Assembly (NCBI GenBank): GCA_013334925.1
Contig: JAAXWP010000003.1
Location: 1 to 32,770, forward strand
Length of the DNA stretch: 32,770 bases
Source of the DNA: Chlorobiaceae bacterium
GTDB lineage: Bacteria; Bacteroidota; Chlorobiia; Chlorobiales; Chlorobiaceae
Reading direction: 5' to 3'
The stretch's first letter is position 1. Each line of letters begins with the position of its first letter. Position numbers and translations under genes: made by a program. Under the pieces are notes generated by a model. That model was not told the DNA's origin. It saw nothing but the letters and a program-made list of their open reading frames with translations, and searched no databases. Positions 17,641 to 26,333 of the stretch are shown here, one piece after another.

Positions 17641-18957
17641 ATGATCTTTTTCAGTACCAGCAAATCGTCCGCTCCGGTTTCCATAAAAAAAGCCACGCTC
17701 GAAGGACTCGCCCCCGATGGCGGCCTGTACGTTCCATCCGAGGTACCACGCTTCTCGGCCGAAGAGCTCGAACTGCTTGAAAACGGAACCTTCAGCAATA
17801 TTGCCTTCGCTATCGCGAAAAAATTCGCCGGAGCAGAAGTGCCTCTCGATATCCTGTCGAAACTGATCGACGACTGCTTCAATTTCGACACACCTCTGCA
17901 GGAGCTCGCCGAAGGCACGTTTGTCGAAGAGCTGTTCCATGGCCCGACGCTTGCATTCAAGGATTACGGGGCAAGGTTCCTGGCCCGAATGACCGGCTTC
18001 TTCGCGGCCGAAGACCAGCAGATGATCACTGTTCTGGTGGCGACCTCCGGCGATACGGGCAGCGCCGTCGCTTATGGTTTCAACGGCATCCCGAACACCA
18101 GAGTCGTGCTGCTCTACCCATCCGGAAAGGTCAGCCGTCTGCAGGAGCAGCAGCTCACCACCGCTGGAGACAATGTGTTCGCCCTGGAAGTGCAGGGTGA
18201 TTTCGACGACTGCCAGCGCCTGGTAAAACAGGCTTTTGTCGACCCCGATCTGAAACGGGCACTGACACTGACCTCGGCCAACTCGATCAACATATCGCGA
18301 CTGATCCCTCAGTCATTCTATTATGCCTGGGCCTCCCTGCAGCTCAGCAAACGCTACCCGGGCAAACTCCCGGTCTTTTCGGTACCGAGCGGCAACTACG
18401 GGAACCTGACCGCCGGTATCCTGGCAAAAATGATGGGCTTCCCTATCGGCCATTTCGTAGCTGCCTCGAACGCCAACGACAGCGTCACCCGCTACCTCGA
18501 AGAGGGTCGCTTCGAACCGAAACCCACGGTCAGAACGCTCACCACGGCGATGGATGTCGGCAATCCGAGCAACTTCGCGAGGTTGCTCCACTTCTTCGAC
18601 CATGATTACCGGAAAATGGGAGTGGAGATCACCGGCATCTCGGTCACCGACGAAGAGACCGAAGCCACCATCCGTTCTGTCCATGAACGTTACGGCTACG
18701 TCATGGATCCGCATACCGCTGTCGGATACCGGGCACTCGAGGAGTTCAGGAACGAGCACGCTGGCACAGGCTATCCGGGCGTGGTACTCTCGACCGCCCA
18801 CCCGGTTAAGTTCGATGAAGCGATCATGTCGGCGATCGGTAAAGAGGTTCCGATCCCCGAGTCAATGAAGGAAATCATGGAAAAGCCGAAAAGGGCAACC
18901 CTGATCAGCAATGCCTACCAGGATTTGTCCCGTTTTCTCCAGAACCTGGATCGGTAA
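17641..18957 (+). CDS. thrC: Threonine synthase (PLP enzyme)
   Basis: Converts O-phosphohomoserine to threonine. 438 residues of the long, E. coli-like class. The PLP-binding lysine is Lys107 in GPTLAFKDYGARF, the same number as in E. coli ThrC. The phosphate-binding segment ATSGDTGSAVAYGF and the motif SVPSGNYGNLTAGI are intact. The C-terminal part ends in STAHPVKFDEAI. The ATG at 17641 begins MIFFSTSKSSAPVSIKKATLEGLAPDGG-type sequence typical of the family; a GTG at 17572 would overlap thrB by 55 bases and is unlikely. It is probably in one transcript with thrB and plsC. Confidence 0.97.
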   Translation: MIFFSTSKSSAPVSIKKATLEGLAPDGGLYVPSEVPRFSAEELELLENGTFSNIAFAIAKKFAGAEVPLDILSKLIDDCFNFDTPLQELAEGTFVEELFHGPTLAFKDYGARFLARMTGFFAAEDQQMITVLVATSGDTGSAVAYGFNGIPNTRVVLLYPSGKVSRLQEQQLTTAGDNVFALEVQGDFDDCQRLVKQAFVDPDLKRALTLTSANSINISRLIPQSFYYAWASLQLSKRYPGKLPVFSVPSGNYGNLTAGILAKMMGFPIGHFVAASNANDSVTRYLEEGRFEPKPTVRTLTTAMDVGNPSNFARLLHFFDHDYRKMGVEITGISVTDEETEATIRSVHERYGYVMDPHTAVGYRALEEFRNEHAGTGYPGVVLSTAHPVKFDEAIMSAIGKEVPIPESMKEIMEKPKRATLISNAYQDLSRFLQNLDR

Positions 18958-18972
18958 CCTGCCCGACGAGCC

Positions 18973-19686
18973 ATGAACCTCCAGACGCTGCTTTTTTTTC
19001 TGGTAATCCTGCCGGTGATGATCATCGGCATGTCGATCGGGCTTCTGCTCAACCTCATCGACCCTTCCGGAAATCTGTTTTACCCGATGACTGCATGGTG
19101 GGGCCGTTTTGCGGCCCGCATCCTCGGCATCAAGGTCGAGGTGACAGGTCAGGAGCGCTACGATAATAAAAAAGCTTATCTCATCGTCAGCAATCATGCC
19201 GGCATGGCCGATATTCCGCTGATCCTCGGAGCGATCCGCCTGAACCTGCGATTCGTCGCCAAAGAGGAGCTAGGCCGGATTCCGATCTTCGGCTGGGCGC
19301 TGAAAGGGGCCGGTTATGTGCTGATCAAACGGGGGCAGAATCGGGAGGCCCTGCAAAGCCTGCTGGATGCGGCGAACCGGATCAGGGAAGGAAAATCGAT
19401 CCATATCTTCCCGGAAGGGACCAGGTCGGAAGATGGCAGGCTGCTGCCATTCAAACGTGGAGCGTTCATGATCGCATGGAAGTCCGGAGCACCCGTACTG
19501 CCAGTAACCATCGTCGGCAGTAACCTCATCACCCCGAAAAAAAGCCTCAAGATCCGAAAGGGCAAGATCCGAGTGATCATCGGTGACCCTATCGACCCCA
19601 CCAGTTTTTCGAACATCGAGGAGCTGCAGCAGGCTGCTTACGACGTCATCAGCAAAAATCTCGAGAAGCACTCACAGGCGGCGTGA
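18973..19686 (+). CDS. plsC: 1-acyl-sn-glycerol-3-phosphate acyltransferase family
   Basis: 237 residues, making phosphatidic acid or acylating a related lipid at the inner membrane. A long N-terminal hydrophobic helix pair (LLFFLVILPVMIIGMSIGLLL region) precedes the catalytic HX4D box (His75, Asp80 in NHAGMADI). The glycerol-phosphate-binding block FPEGTRS (Glu148) is present, as is the block GWALKGAGYVLIKRG. It starts 15 bases after thrC, so it likely rides on the threonine transcript. The exact acyl acceptor cannot be read from sequence. Confidence 0.9.
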   Translation: MNLQTLLFFLVILPVMIIGMSIGLLLNLIDPSGNLFYPMTAWWGRFAARILGIKVEVTGQERYDNKKAYLIVSNHAGMADIPLILGAIRLNLRFVAKEELGRIPIFGWALKGAGYVLIKRGQNREALQSLLDAANRIREGKSIHIFPEGTRSEDGRLLPFKRGAFMIAWKSGAPVLPVTIVGSNLITPKKSLKIRKGKIRVIIGDPIDPTSFSNIEELQQAAYDVISKNLEKHSQAA

Positions 19687-19700
19687 GGGAAAGGGAAGAG

Positions 19701-19775
19701 AATGGACGAATGTAAGAGATGGACGTAATGGACATAACGCCCTGCCCCACCCTCACCCCGGGCTTGAGCCCGGGG
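19701..19775. repeat. TGGAC element and 9-bp palindrome between plsC and ribH
   Basis: AGAGATGGACGTAATGGACA (19715-19734) matches 7263-7282 with a single mismatch. It is followed by a perfect palindrome, CCCCGGGCT (19756-19764) with AGCCCGGGG (19767-19775). The convergent genes may use the hairpin as a terminator, but no T-run follows. Confidence 0.75.
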
Positions 19776-19790
19776 AGGACCTGGCCAGCT

Positions 19791-20258
19791 TCAGAGCTGT
19801 TTGTACAGATTCACCATTTCGATCGCGCCCATCGCGGCGTCGAAGCCCTTGTTGCCCGCTTTGGTGCCGGCACGCTCGATGGCCTGTTCGAGGTTCTCGG
19901 TCGTCAGCACACCGAAGGTCACCGGAATCATGCTCTCCATACCAACCTGGGCGATACCTTTGGTCGCCTCGGCTGCGATCACGTCGAAGTGCGGGGTCGA
20001 TCCCCTGATGATGACACCAAGGGTCACAATGGCGTCGAACTTACCGGAAAGAGCTGCCTTACGTGATACCGAGGGCAGTTCGAAAGCGCCGGGGCAGCGG
20101 ATGATGGTGATGTTGTCAGCTGACCCTCCATGGCGGACGATGCAGTCAATGGCGCCCTCGACGAGCTTCTGACCGATGAAATCGTTGAAACGCGAAATCA
20201 CCAGGCCGAACCTGATCCCCTGGGCTGAAAGATTGCCCTCGATGTTCTGTATCTGCAT
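19791..20258 (-). CDS. ribH: 6,7-dimethyl-8-ribityllumazine synthase
   Basis: Joins the RibB product with the pyrimidine intermediate in the penultimate step of riboflavin synthesis, usually in 60-mer or pentamer shells. 155 residues. The conserved blocks are all visible: VISRFNDFIGQKLVEGA, PGAFELP, TLGVIIRGSTPHFDVI with the catalytic His, PVTFGVLTTENLEQA, and NKGFDAA. The start at 20258 is the only one that fits. Unlike ribB it has no FMN riboswitch in its leader; instead a repeat element occupies the gap to gmhA. Confidence 0.97.
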   Translation of the reverse strand: MQIQNIEGNLSAQGIRFGLVISRFNDFIGQKLVEGAIDCIVRHGGSADNITIIRCPGAFELPSVSRKAALSGKFDAIVTLGVIIRGSTPHFDVIAAEATKGIAQVGMESMIPVTFGVLTTENLEQAIERAGTKAGNKGFDAAMGAIEMVNLYKQL

Positions 20259-20299
20259 AATTATCTGGTTGAGTTATGTTTGAATACCCTCGATGCAGG

Positions 20300-20430
20300 A
20301 TTAAAAATCGTCGTGAGCGGGCCGAGTGCAAGGCGGACGGAGCGGAGAAACCGGAGTGTACACAGAGTACATGAGGATTTCAAGCACCGACCAACGCAGC
20401 AATCGGTTCGCGCAACAGATTTTTATCCAG
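20300..20430. repeat. Dispersed-type intergenic element with AAAAATC/GATTTTT ends
   Basis: The ends TTAAAAATC (20300-20309) and GATTTTTAT (20419-20425) are imperfect inverted copies. Inside lies CGGAGTGTAC-N6-GTACATGAG-type sequence, which I recognise as a kind of intergenic repeat seen in many bacterial genomes but cannot name. It abuts gmhA, whose TAA stop is formed by the right end. No ORF of note. Confidence 0.6.
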
Positions 20431-21055
20431 CAAACCCCATCATCTTTTCGACCAGCTCGATGATCACGTGACCGAGGGCGATATGACACTCCTGGACACG
20501 ATCGGCGGAGCCGGTGTGCGGCACGACGATCGACAGGTCTGCGTGCGGCCTGATCGCGCCTCCGTCGCCTCCGAGCAGCGCAATGGTCCTGAGCCCCCTG
20601 CTGCGGGCGACCTGAAGAGCCTTCAGGACATTCGGGCTGTTGCCGCTGGTCGAGAGTCCGAGAAGCAGATCCCCTTTCCGGCCATAGGCTTCAACGAGCC
20701 GGGCGAACACTTCGTCGAATCCGAGATCGTTGCCGCCGGCGGTCAGCGCCGAGGTATCCGTCGACAGGGCGATAGCGGGCAGTGCGGGCCTCCTGACGCT
20801 GCTCCGGTAGCGGATGGTCAGCTCAGCGGCCAGATGCTGGGCATCGGCAGCACTTCCGCCGTTACCACAGATGAGCAGTTGCCCACCCTCTTCGAACGTA
20901 TCGGCGATCATGCGGGCCATGGCCACCACGGTATGGCTGTTCTGGCGGGCGACCGTCTCCTTCAGACGGGCACTGTACAGCAGCGTATCGAGGACAATCT
21001 CCTCGTAACGTGTTCCGCCTCTACCCCCTTCCGAACAATTGCACTGCCTCGACAT
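20423..21055 (-). CDS. gmhA: Phosphoheptose isomerase / SIS-domain protein
   Basis: Likely converts sedoheptulose 7-phosphate to heptose 7-phosphate for the LPS core. 210 residues with a single SIS domain. Motifs: [57 protein letters not shown], and the C-terminal [16 protein letters not shown] with the metal or catalytic His/Glu/Gln. I chose the ATG at 21055. The frame is open further upstream to 21148, but that part is A+T-rich and looks like leader. The first 15 residues include three Cys/Gly-rich positions and are not typical. Its stop codon lies in a repeat element. DiaA-like function is an alternative, but the length and motifs fit GmhA better. Confidence 0.88.
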   Translation of the reverse strand: MSRQCNCSEGGRGGTRYEEIVLDTLLYSARLKETVARQNSHTVVAMARMIADTFEEGGQLLICGNGGSAADAQHLAAELTIRYRSSVRRPALPAIALSTDTSALTAGGNDLGFDEVFARLVEAYGRKGDLLLGLSTSGNSPNVLKALQVARSRGLRTIALLGGDGGAIRPHADLSIVVPHTGSADRVQECHIALGHVIIELVEKMMGFAG

Positions 21056-21154
21056 GAAACGATATCCCGATTGTAGATCTGTTGTTGAATATTCCTGTAT
21101 GTAAATAAATATAAGGAAAAATGGTGTCGGCACGATTTCCGCCTGCAAGGGGGC

Positions 21155-21195
21155 AAAAAAAACTCCGCTTCACTGTTCATGCAGCGAAGCGGAGC
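21155..21195 (-). terminator. Intrinsic terminator of hemE
   Basis: On the minus strand GCTCCGCTTC and GAAGCGGAG form a 9-bp stem, followed by a T-run (plus-strand A8 at 21155-21162). It lies between the hemE stop and the gmhA leader. Confidence 0.9.
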
Positions 21196-21222
21196 AAAGA
21201 TTGCAGCCCTTTACAGAGTCGC

Positions 21223-22281
21223 TCAGCAGTGGTACTTGGCGCTCTCTTCCTTGACGAATTCGACGAGGCACTTCAGGTTTGCCGGGTCGACGTCCGGAAG
21301 GATGCCGTGACCGAGGTTGAACACATGGCCGGAGTTGGCGGTGTGCTGGCCGAACTGCTTGAGGATCTTTGCAGCTTCGGACTTGATCTTGTCCTGCGTG
21401 CCGTAAAGAACCGTCGGGTCCATGTTGCCCTGGAGGCAGACGCGATCGCCGAGCTCCTTGCGGGCTTTGGCAATGTCGATGTTCCAGCCGAGGCCGACTG
21501 CATCGGCGCCGGAGTCTGCGATATCGGAGAGGATGGTGTTCATGTCCTTGGCGAAGACGATGACCGGGATCTCCGGGTATGCAGCCTTCACGGCGGCGAC
21601 GTTCTGCTTGATGTACGGCAGAGCGAATTCGCGGTAGTCATCCTCGGAAAGCGCGCTTGCCCAGGAGTCGAAAATCTGGATGGCGTCGGCGCCGGCTTCG
21701 ACCTGCTTGATCAGGTATGCGCTGATGCAGGTAGTGATCTTCTGGAGCAGCTGGTGGGCCATCTTCGGCTCGCGGTACATCATCTTCTTTGCAAATGCGT
21801 AGTTCTTCGAACCGCCGCCTTCGACAGCGTAGGTGAAGAGCGTCCATGCAGCACCGGAGAAACCGATCAGCGGCACACGGTTGTCAAGCTCTTTCTTGGT
21901 CAGACGGATTGCGTCGAGAACGTAACCGAGCTTTTCGTCTACATCGGGATCGATCAGCTTGTCGATGTCGGCCTGAGAACGGATCGGAGGCGTGAGCTTG
22001 ATGCCCTTGGTCTCGATGATCTCGACGTTCATACCCATGGCCTCGTTGACCACGAGGATATCGGAGAAGATGATGGCAGCGTCCACGCCCATCAGATCTA
22101 CCGGCTGGATGGTGACTTCACAAGCCAGCTCCGGGGTTTTGCAAAGGGTCAGGAAGTCGGTTTTTTCCCTGACGGCCCGGTACTCTGGCAGATAACGGCC
22201 TGCCTGGCGCATGACCCAGATAGGAGTACGGGGGGTAGCCTGCCTCTTCAACGCCCGGATAAAAAGATCATTTTTGAGCAT
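21223..22281 (-). CDS. hemE: Uroporphyrinogen decarboxylase
   Basis: Removes four carboxyl groups from uroporphyrinogen III to give coproporphyrinogen III, feeding haem and (bacterio)chlorophyll synthesis. 352 residues, the standard length. The N-terminal signature PIWVMRQAGRYLPEYR (about 19-34) carries the substrate-binding arginines, and the second signature appears as PLIGFSGAAWTLFTY. FDSWASAL and GHGILPDVDP are also conserved. The ATG at 22281 starts MLKNDLFIRALKRQ as in homologues, whereas the open frame upstream to 22359 is unlike the family. Transcribed alone, with a terminator at its end. In a phototroph this step carries most tetrapyrrole flux. Confidence 0.97.
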   Translation of the reverse strand: MLKNDLFIRALKRQATPRTPIWVMRQAGRYLPEYRAVREKTDFLTLCKTPELACEVTIQPVDLMGVDAAIIFSDILVVNEAMGMNVEIIETKGIKLTPPIRSQADIDKLIDPDVDEKLGYVLDAIRLTKKELDNRVPLIGFSGAAWTLFTYAVEGGGSKNYAFAKKMMYREPKMAHQLLQKITTCISAYLIKQVEAGADAIQIFDSWASALSEDDYREFALPYIKQNVAAVKAAYPEIPVIVFAKDMNTILSDIADSGADAVGLGWNIDIAKARKELGDRVCLQGNMDPTVLYGTQDKIKSEAAKILKQFGQHTANSGHVFNLGHGILPDVDPANLKCLVEFVKEESAKYHC

Positions 22282-22426
22282 GGAATGCAATGATTTAAAG
22301 ATGTTGAGAAATGAGCTGCCCCCATGGCCCGGCCGGTCGGCCTGCTCCCCTGTGGGCAATGAAATCGAAAGTGCAAACTTACACTTTTTCGGCGTCTTTT
22401 TAAAACGCTCTCTTCAGAGAATAGCT

Positions 22427-22510
22427 CCCATGGATCGTATGGGTCCTATAAGACGTATGAGACCCATCTGACCTATCTGACCCATAGGACATGTATGACC
22501 TGTATGACTG
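22427..22510. repeat. GGGTCCTAT intergenic element between hemE and sdhE
   Basis: Contains TATGGGTCCTAT (22438-22449), identical to 13448-13459, followed by CCCATCTGACCTATCTGACC-like units of about 10 bases. The 22282-22578 gap has no gene; it also includes the hemE leader and the heptamer array below. Confidence 0.7.
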
Positions 22511-22563
22511 GATTTTCAGATGGAGAAAGGCCTGCCGCCTTCAAGGATTCTCACGATCAGGCC

Positions 22564-22596
22564 GTCACTCGTCACTCGTCACTTGTTACTCGTCAC
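22564..22596. repeat. Heptamer array overlapping the sdhE 3' end
   Basis: GTCACTC, GTCACTC, GTCACTT, GTTACTC and GTCAC follow one another without gaps. The sdhE stop (22579-22581) and its last five codons lie inside the array. Confidence 0.88.
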
Positions 22597-23436
22597 GATA
22601 TGCCGTTTGATGCCAAGCTGGCGATCGGAATAGCCGAGTGCAAGTCCTACGATTTCGGAAAGATGGAAAACGGGGATCGAGCCACGCAAGCCGTTTTTCT
22701 TCAGGGCTTTCGACTGATAACCGTCAAGCACGGTATGGCAGAGCGGACAAGGGGTGACGATGCAGTCCGCTTTTTCGTCCATGGCCTCCTTCAGAGCCTC
22801 TGCAGCAACGTTGAGAGACTCCTCTTCGGCAACGAGGAGCGTATGGAATCCGCAGCACCGGTTTTTATGCTCATAAGCGATGGTGCTCCCGCCAAGAGCA
22901 TCGAGCAGCTGGTCAAGTGAGGTAGGTTCAAGGGGATTGTCCTTTCCGAGTACCGTGGAGGGCCTGAGAATATGACACCCGTAAAACGGCGCAATACGTA
23001 ATCTGCCGAGCGGCGTTTTGACCTTCGCGCGAATGGCGCCGAGCCCGACATCATCGATCAGCACCCAGAGCAGGTGACGCACTTCCGATGTGCCCCGATA
23101 CTCGAGCCCCTCCTTTTTCAGCAGCTCGTTCACCTCGTCCCTGAGCTCCTTCGATTCATCCAGCTTTTTCTTGGCGCTGCGGATGGTCATGAGGCAGGTG
23201 TTGCAGGAGACCACCAGGTCCAGGCCCAGCTTCTCGGCTGCCGCGATATTGCGAGCATTGACCAGGGCGAAATGCTTGGGGCTCACGTAGTCGAGGTTGC
23301 TGCCTCCGCAGCAGGTGCTCTCATGCAGCTTGACCATCTCTATGCCGAGATCGTGCTGCCAGAGCTGGATCGACCGGTCGACCTCTTTGGTCATCGATTC
23401 GTTGATACAGCTCTGGTAATAAGCGTAACGCTTCAT
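22579..23436 (-). CDS. sdhE: SdhE-type subunit with two CCG domains (HdrB-like)
   Basis: The quinone-side subunit of E-type succinate:quinone reductases and methylmenaquinol:fumarate reductases, replacing transmembrane cytochrome b anchors. 285 residues with no membrane helix. Two cysteine-rich CCG modules are plain: Cys10, Cys42-Cys43, Cys78, Cys81, and Cys154, Cys194-Cys195, Cys230, Cys233. The first fits the CX31-38CCGX33-38CX2C consensus exactly; the second has a slightly longer first spacer (39). It starts 4 bases after sdhB in the order sdhA-sdhB-sdhE. In a green sulfur bacterium the enzyme would reduce fumarate in the reductive TCA cycle. The last five residues (VTSNK) come from a heptamer repeat. 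Confidence 0.88.
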   Translation of the reverse strand: MKRYAYYQSCINESMTKEVDRSIQLWQHDLGIEMVKLHESTCCGGSNLDYVSPKHFALVNARNIAAAEKLGLDLVVSCNTCLMTIRSAKKKLDESKELRDEVNELLKKEGLEYRGTSEVRHLLWVLIDDVGLGAIRAKVKTPLGRLRIAPFYGCHILRPSTVLGKDNPLEPTSLDQLLDALGGSTIAYEHKNRCCGFHTLLVAEEESLNVAAEALKEAMDEKADCIVTPCPLCHTVLDGYQSKALKKNGLRGSIPVFHLSEIVGLALGYSDRQLGIKRHIVTSNK

Positions 23437-23440
23437 AAAG

Positions 23441-24478
23441 CTATTCTCCGGATTTTTTTTGATGATCCTTCGCCACGTGCCCGCTCATCTCGCGGAACTC
23501 CTCCCTGAACTTTTCGATATCCTTGGTGGACCTGACCAGCGGGGGCGGTGGAGGTGTCCGGCGCTTGACCACCATCTTGAAGGCCATGGGCAGCAGATTC
23601 TTCATGGTCCAGGCCATACCGTTGGTCCTGATCGGCAGGGTGGCCTCGACGAGCTTGCCCTTCTTTTCGATATCCTCCATGAAAGCCTCGGCGTGGCGGG
23701 CCCCGCTCGTATCCTTCGTTCCGCGGCGCTCGATCGCGTCCTCGCGGATACCGTGGATGGCATCCATGATCGGAATGTGCTTGACACAGGTCTCCTGGCA
23801 ACGGTAGCAGTGGGTGCAATCCCAGACGCCATGGTCCTTGACCAGTTCGGCAAGGCGCTGGTCATGGTGACCGTCACGGCTGTCGACGTTCATCCTGTAG
23901 GATTTGAGCAGCACGGCCGGAGAGACATACTCCTTATGCGCCCTGAGAATCGTGCACTCCGAAACGCATGAAGCGCAGAGAATGCAGTCGGTCGCCTTGT
24001 CGTATTTCTGGAACTCCTCCTCGGAGACCAGGAACTCCTTGCGCCCCCACTGCTCTTCGGGCATGGTCGAATCGACCCAGTTCTCGTAATGCTGCATCTT
24101 TCCGACCAGGGGATCCATCTCGACCACCAGGTCCTTGATCAGAGGAAGGTTACGCAACGGCTCCACCTTGATGACGTCCGGCTCGCGCGTCTTTCCCAGC
24201 TCGTCCCAGACCTGGGTCGTGCAGGCCAGTTTGGACATATTGTTGATCCTCATGGCGCAGGAGCCGCAGATGCCAGCCTGGCAGAACGCCCTGAAGGTCA
24301 GTGACGGGTCGACATGCTCCTTGATATAGTTCAGGGCCCTGAGTACGGTGATACCCTTTTCGAGCTTGATCGTGTAATCGTCGAAATAGGGCTTGCTGTC
24401 TACCTGCGGATTGAAGCGATGTACCCTGAAGGTCACATCCCTCTTGTCCTCGGTATGCTGTATGGTTGAATCGGTCAT
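23441..24478 (-). CDS. sdhB: Succinate dehydrogenase/fumarate reductase iron-sulfur subunit
   Basis: Carries electrons between flavin and the SdhE side. 345 residues, longer than the usual 230-260. The [2Fe-2S] ligands are Cys66, Cys71, Cys74 and Cys86. A ferredoxin-like part follows with CILCASCVSEC (165, 168, 171, 175) and CTHCYRCQETC (221, 224, 227, 231). Cys224 sits where classical enzymes have a hydrophobic residue beside the [3Fe-4S] centre, so a second [4Fe-4S] cluster is likely, as reported for archaeal E-type enzymes. The C-terminal 90 residues extend beyond the cluster domain and are basic. The gene begins 15 bases after sdhA. Confidence 0.94.
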   Translation of the reverse strand: MTDSTIQHTEDKRDVTFRVHRFNPQVDSKPYFDDYTIKLEKGITVLRALNYIKEHVDPSLTFRAFCQAGICGSCAMRINNMSKLACTTQVWDELGKTREPDVIKVEPLRNLPLIKDLVVEMDPLVGKMQHYENWVDSTMPEEQWGRKEFLVSEEEFQKYDKATDCILCASCVSECTILRAHKEYVSPAVLLKSYRMNVDSRDGHHDQRLAELVKDHGVWDCTHCYRCQETCVKHIPIMDAIHGIREDAIERRGTKDTSGARHAEAFMEDIEKKGKLVEATLPIRTNGMAWTMKNLLPMAFKMVVKRRTPPPPPLVRSTKDIEKFREEFREMSGHVAKDHQKKSGE

Positions 24479-24493
24479 GGGAAATTCCTGTGC

Positions 24494-26197
24494 TTAATAG
24501 GTTCGTTCCTGGAGTTCATACCTGCCCATCGTCACCGGCTTGAACCCGAGATGGGGCCGGCCTTTCTCGAGCGTGTAGGTGGTATGCTTGTGCCAGTTTT
24601 CGTCGTCGCGAACCGGGAAGTCGGTTCTGGTATGAGAACCTCTGCTCTCCTCGCGGACAAGCGCGCCGGCAGCCACGGTATCGGCCAGATCGAGCATGTT
24701 CCTGAGCTCGAGCACCTGGATAAGGTTCGTATTGTAGACATCGCTGGTATCGAACACCCTCACGTGCGAGAACCGCTCCTTGAGTATGGAGATCTGCTCG
24801 ATCCCCTTCTCGATTTTCGATGCTTCGCGGAAAATGCCGACGTTCTGGGCAAGGGCCTGGCCAAGCTCCTCCCTCAGGGTGCCATAACGTTCGTAATGAC
24901 CCGATGGTCTCATGAAACTTCTTATCTCATGCTCCTTGTCGGCGATTTCAGCATCCGTGATCGGCGATGGATTGAACTTTCCGGCCTCTTCGGCGGCAGC
25001 ACGTCCGGTAATCCTTCCGAAAACAAGGATATCGAGCAGTGAATTACCGCCAAGACGGTTGGCACCGTGCACCGACACGCATCCGCACTCACCGGCAGCA
25101 TAGACGCCCTCCATGATCGTGCGGCCGAAGTTGTCGGTATCGATGCCCCCCATGGAGTAGTGAGCGGTCGGTCTGACCGGAATCGGCTCGTCGATCGGAT
25201 CGACACCTTCAAAGTACATGCACATTTCACGGATCTGCGGCAGCCTCGATTTGATCAGATCGGCACCGAGATGCCTGAGATCGAGATGGAGATATTTACC
25301 GGCAGGGCTGTCAAATCCCCTTCCTTCGAGGATCTCCGTCTCGAGCGATCGGGAAACCAGGTCCCGGGGACCGAGCTCCATCTTCTCCGGAGCATATCTC
25401 GACATGAAACGTTCGCCGAGCGCATTGACCAGGTAACCTCCCTCGCCGCGGGCGCCTTCAGTCACCAGGAGTCCGCTCTTGCGAAGCCCGGTCGGATGGA
25501 ACTGGACAAACTCCATGTCCTTGAGCGGAATGCCCGCACGATAAGCGATAGCCTGTCCGTCTCCGGTATTGCCAGCGGCATTGCTGGAGCGGTTCCAGTA
25601 CATCTTGGCGTAGCCTCCGGTGGCGAATACGACGGTCCTCGAGTGAAATGCTTCGATTTTGCCGGTCTTGATGTTCAGGGCGATGAGCCCTTTCGAACGG
25701 CTCCCGTCGAGGGCAATATCGAGTGCGAAATATTCGTTGAAGAACTGCACCCCTTTCCTGAGGCACTGTTCATACAGCGTCTGAAGAATGGTGTGGCCGG
25801 TCTTGTCGGCACAGTAACAGCACCGGGGACGTCCCGCGCCGCCGAACGGACGCTGGGCGATGGTCTTGTCCTCCATCCTCGACCATGGAGTGCCCATGTT
25901 CTCGAGTTCCCGGATAATCTTTGGAGCTTCGGAACAGAGAACCTCCACGGCATCCTGATCGGCGAGATAGTCGCTGCCCTTGATGGTATCGAAAATGTGC
26001 ATCTCGACCGTATCGTCCTTGGCCTTGTTTGCCAGGGCCGCGTTGGCGCCGCCTTGCGCTGCCGACGTGTGCGAACGGTTGGGATAGATTTTCGAAATAA
26101 CGGCGATATTCAGGCCCGGATTGGTTTTCATGGCTTCCATGGCCGCGTAGAGACCCGCACCGCCGCCACCGACGATGACAATATCGAATAGTTTCAT
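24494..26197 (-). CDS. sdhA: Succinate dehydrogenase/fumarate reductase flavoprotein subunit
   Basis: Interconverts succinate and fumarate. 567 residues. The FAD-binding loop is [12 protein letters not shown] (8-19). His43 in [10 protein letters not shown] is the position of covalent flavin attachment. Substrate and active-site motifs are [24 protein letters not shown] and the His in [12 protein letters not shown]-binding is completed by [13 protein letters not shown] chose the ATG at 26197; an in-frame GTG at 26221 would add eight unlike residues. The CBS gene upstream ends at a terminator, so sdhA should have its own promoter within about 50 bases, though I see no clear one. It heads the sdhA-sdhB-sdhE operon. 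Direction of catalysis (fumarate reduction) is inferred from the presumed organism. Confidence 0.96.
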   Translation of the reverse strand: MKLFDIVIVGGGGAGLYAAMEAMKTNPGLNIAVISKIYPNRSHTSAAQGGANAALANKAKDDTVEMHIFDTIKGSDYLADQDAVEVLCSEAPKIIRELENMGTPWSRMEDKTIAQRPFGGAGRPRCCYCADKTGHTILQTLYEQCLRKGVQFFNEYFALDIALDGSRSKGLIALNIKTGKIEAFHSRTVVFATGGYAKMYWNRSSNAAGNTGDGQAIAYRAGIPLKDMEFVQFHPTGLRKSGLLVTEGARGEGGYLVNALGERFMSRYAPEKMELGPRDLVSRSLETEILEGRGFDSPAGKYLHLDLRHLGADLIKSRLPQIREMCMYFEGVDPIDEPIPVRPTAHYSMGGIDTDNFGRTIMEGVYAAGECGCVSVHGANRLGGNSLLDILVFGRITGRAAAEEAGKFNPSPITDAEIADKEHEIRSFMRPSGHYERYGTLREELGQALAQNVGIFREASKIEKGIEQISILKERFSHVRVFDTSDVYNTNLIQVLELRNMLDLADTVAAGALVREESRGSHTRTDFPVRDDENWHKHTTYTLEKGRPHLGFKPVTMGRYELQERTY

Positions 26198-26246
26198 AAA
26201 CAGTCGGAAATCCGTGCACACTCCACCCAGGGCCGGTGTGCTGGTT

Positions 26247-26278
26247 TGAAAAAGGGCCTGCCGGGAACGGCAGGACCC
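26247..26278 (-). terminator. Intrinsic terminator after the CBS-domain gene
   Basis: On the minus strand CCTGCCG and CGGCAGG pair around a short loop, extended by flanking GGG/CCC, then T5. It lies between the CBS stop and sdhA. Confidence 0.8.
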
Positions 26279-26333
26279 GCAATGAATTGTCTAGATACGG
26301 TCCGGAATCGCCAAGGTTCAGCGCCCGGTGGGA

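Noticed and set aside
22564-22596. CRISPR-like array
   Set aside because: Units are 7 bp and contiguous with no spacers; the 9-bp array likewise. There are no cas genes.
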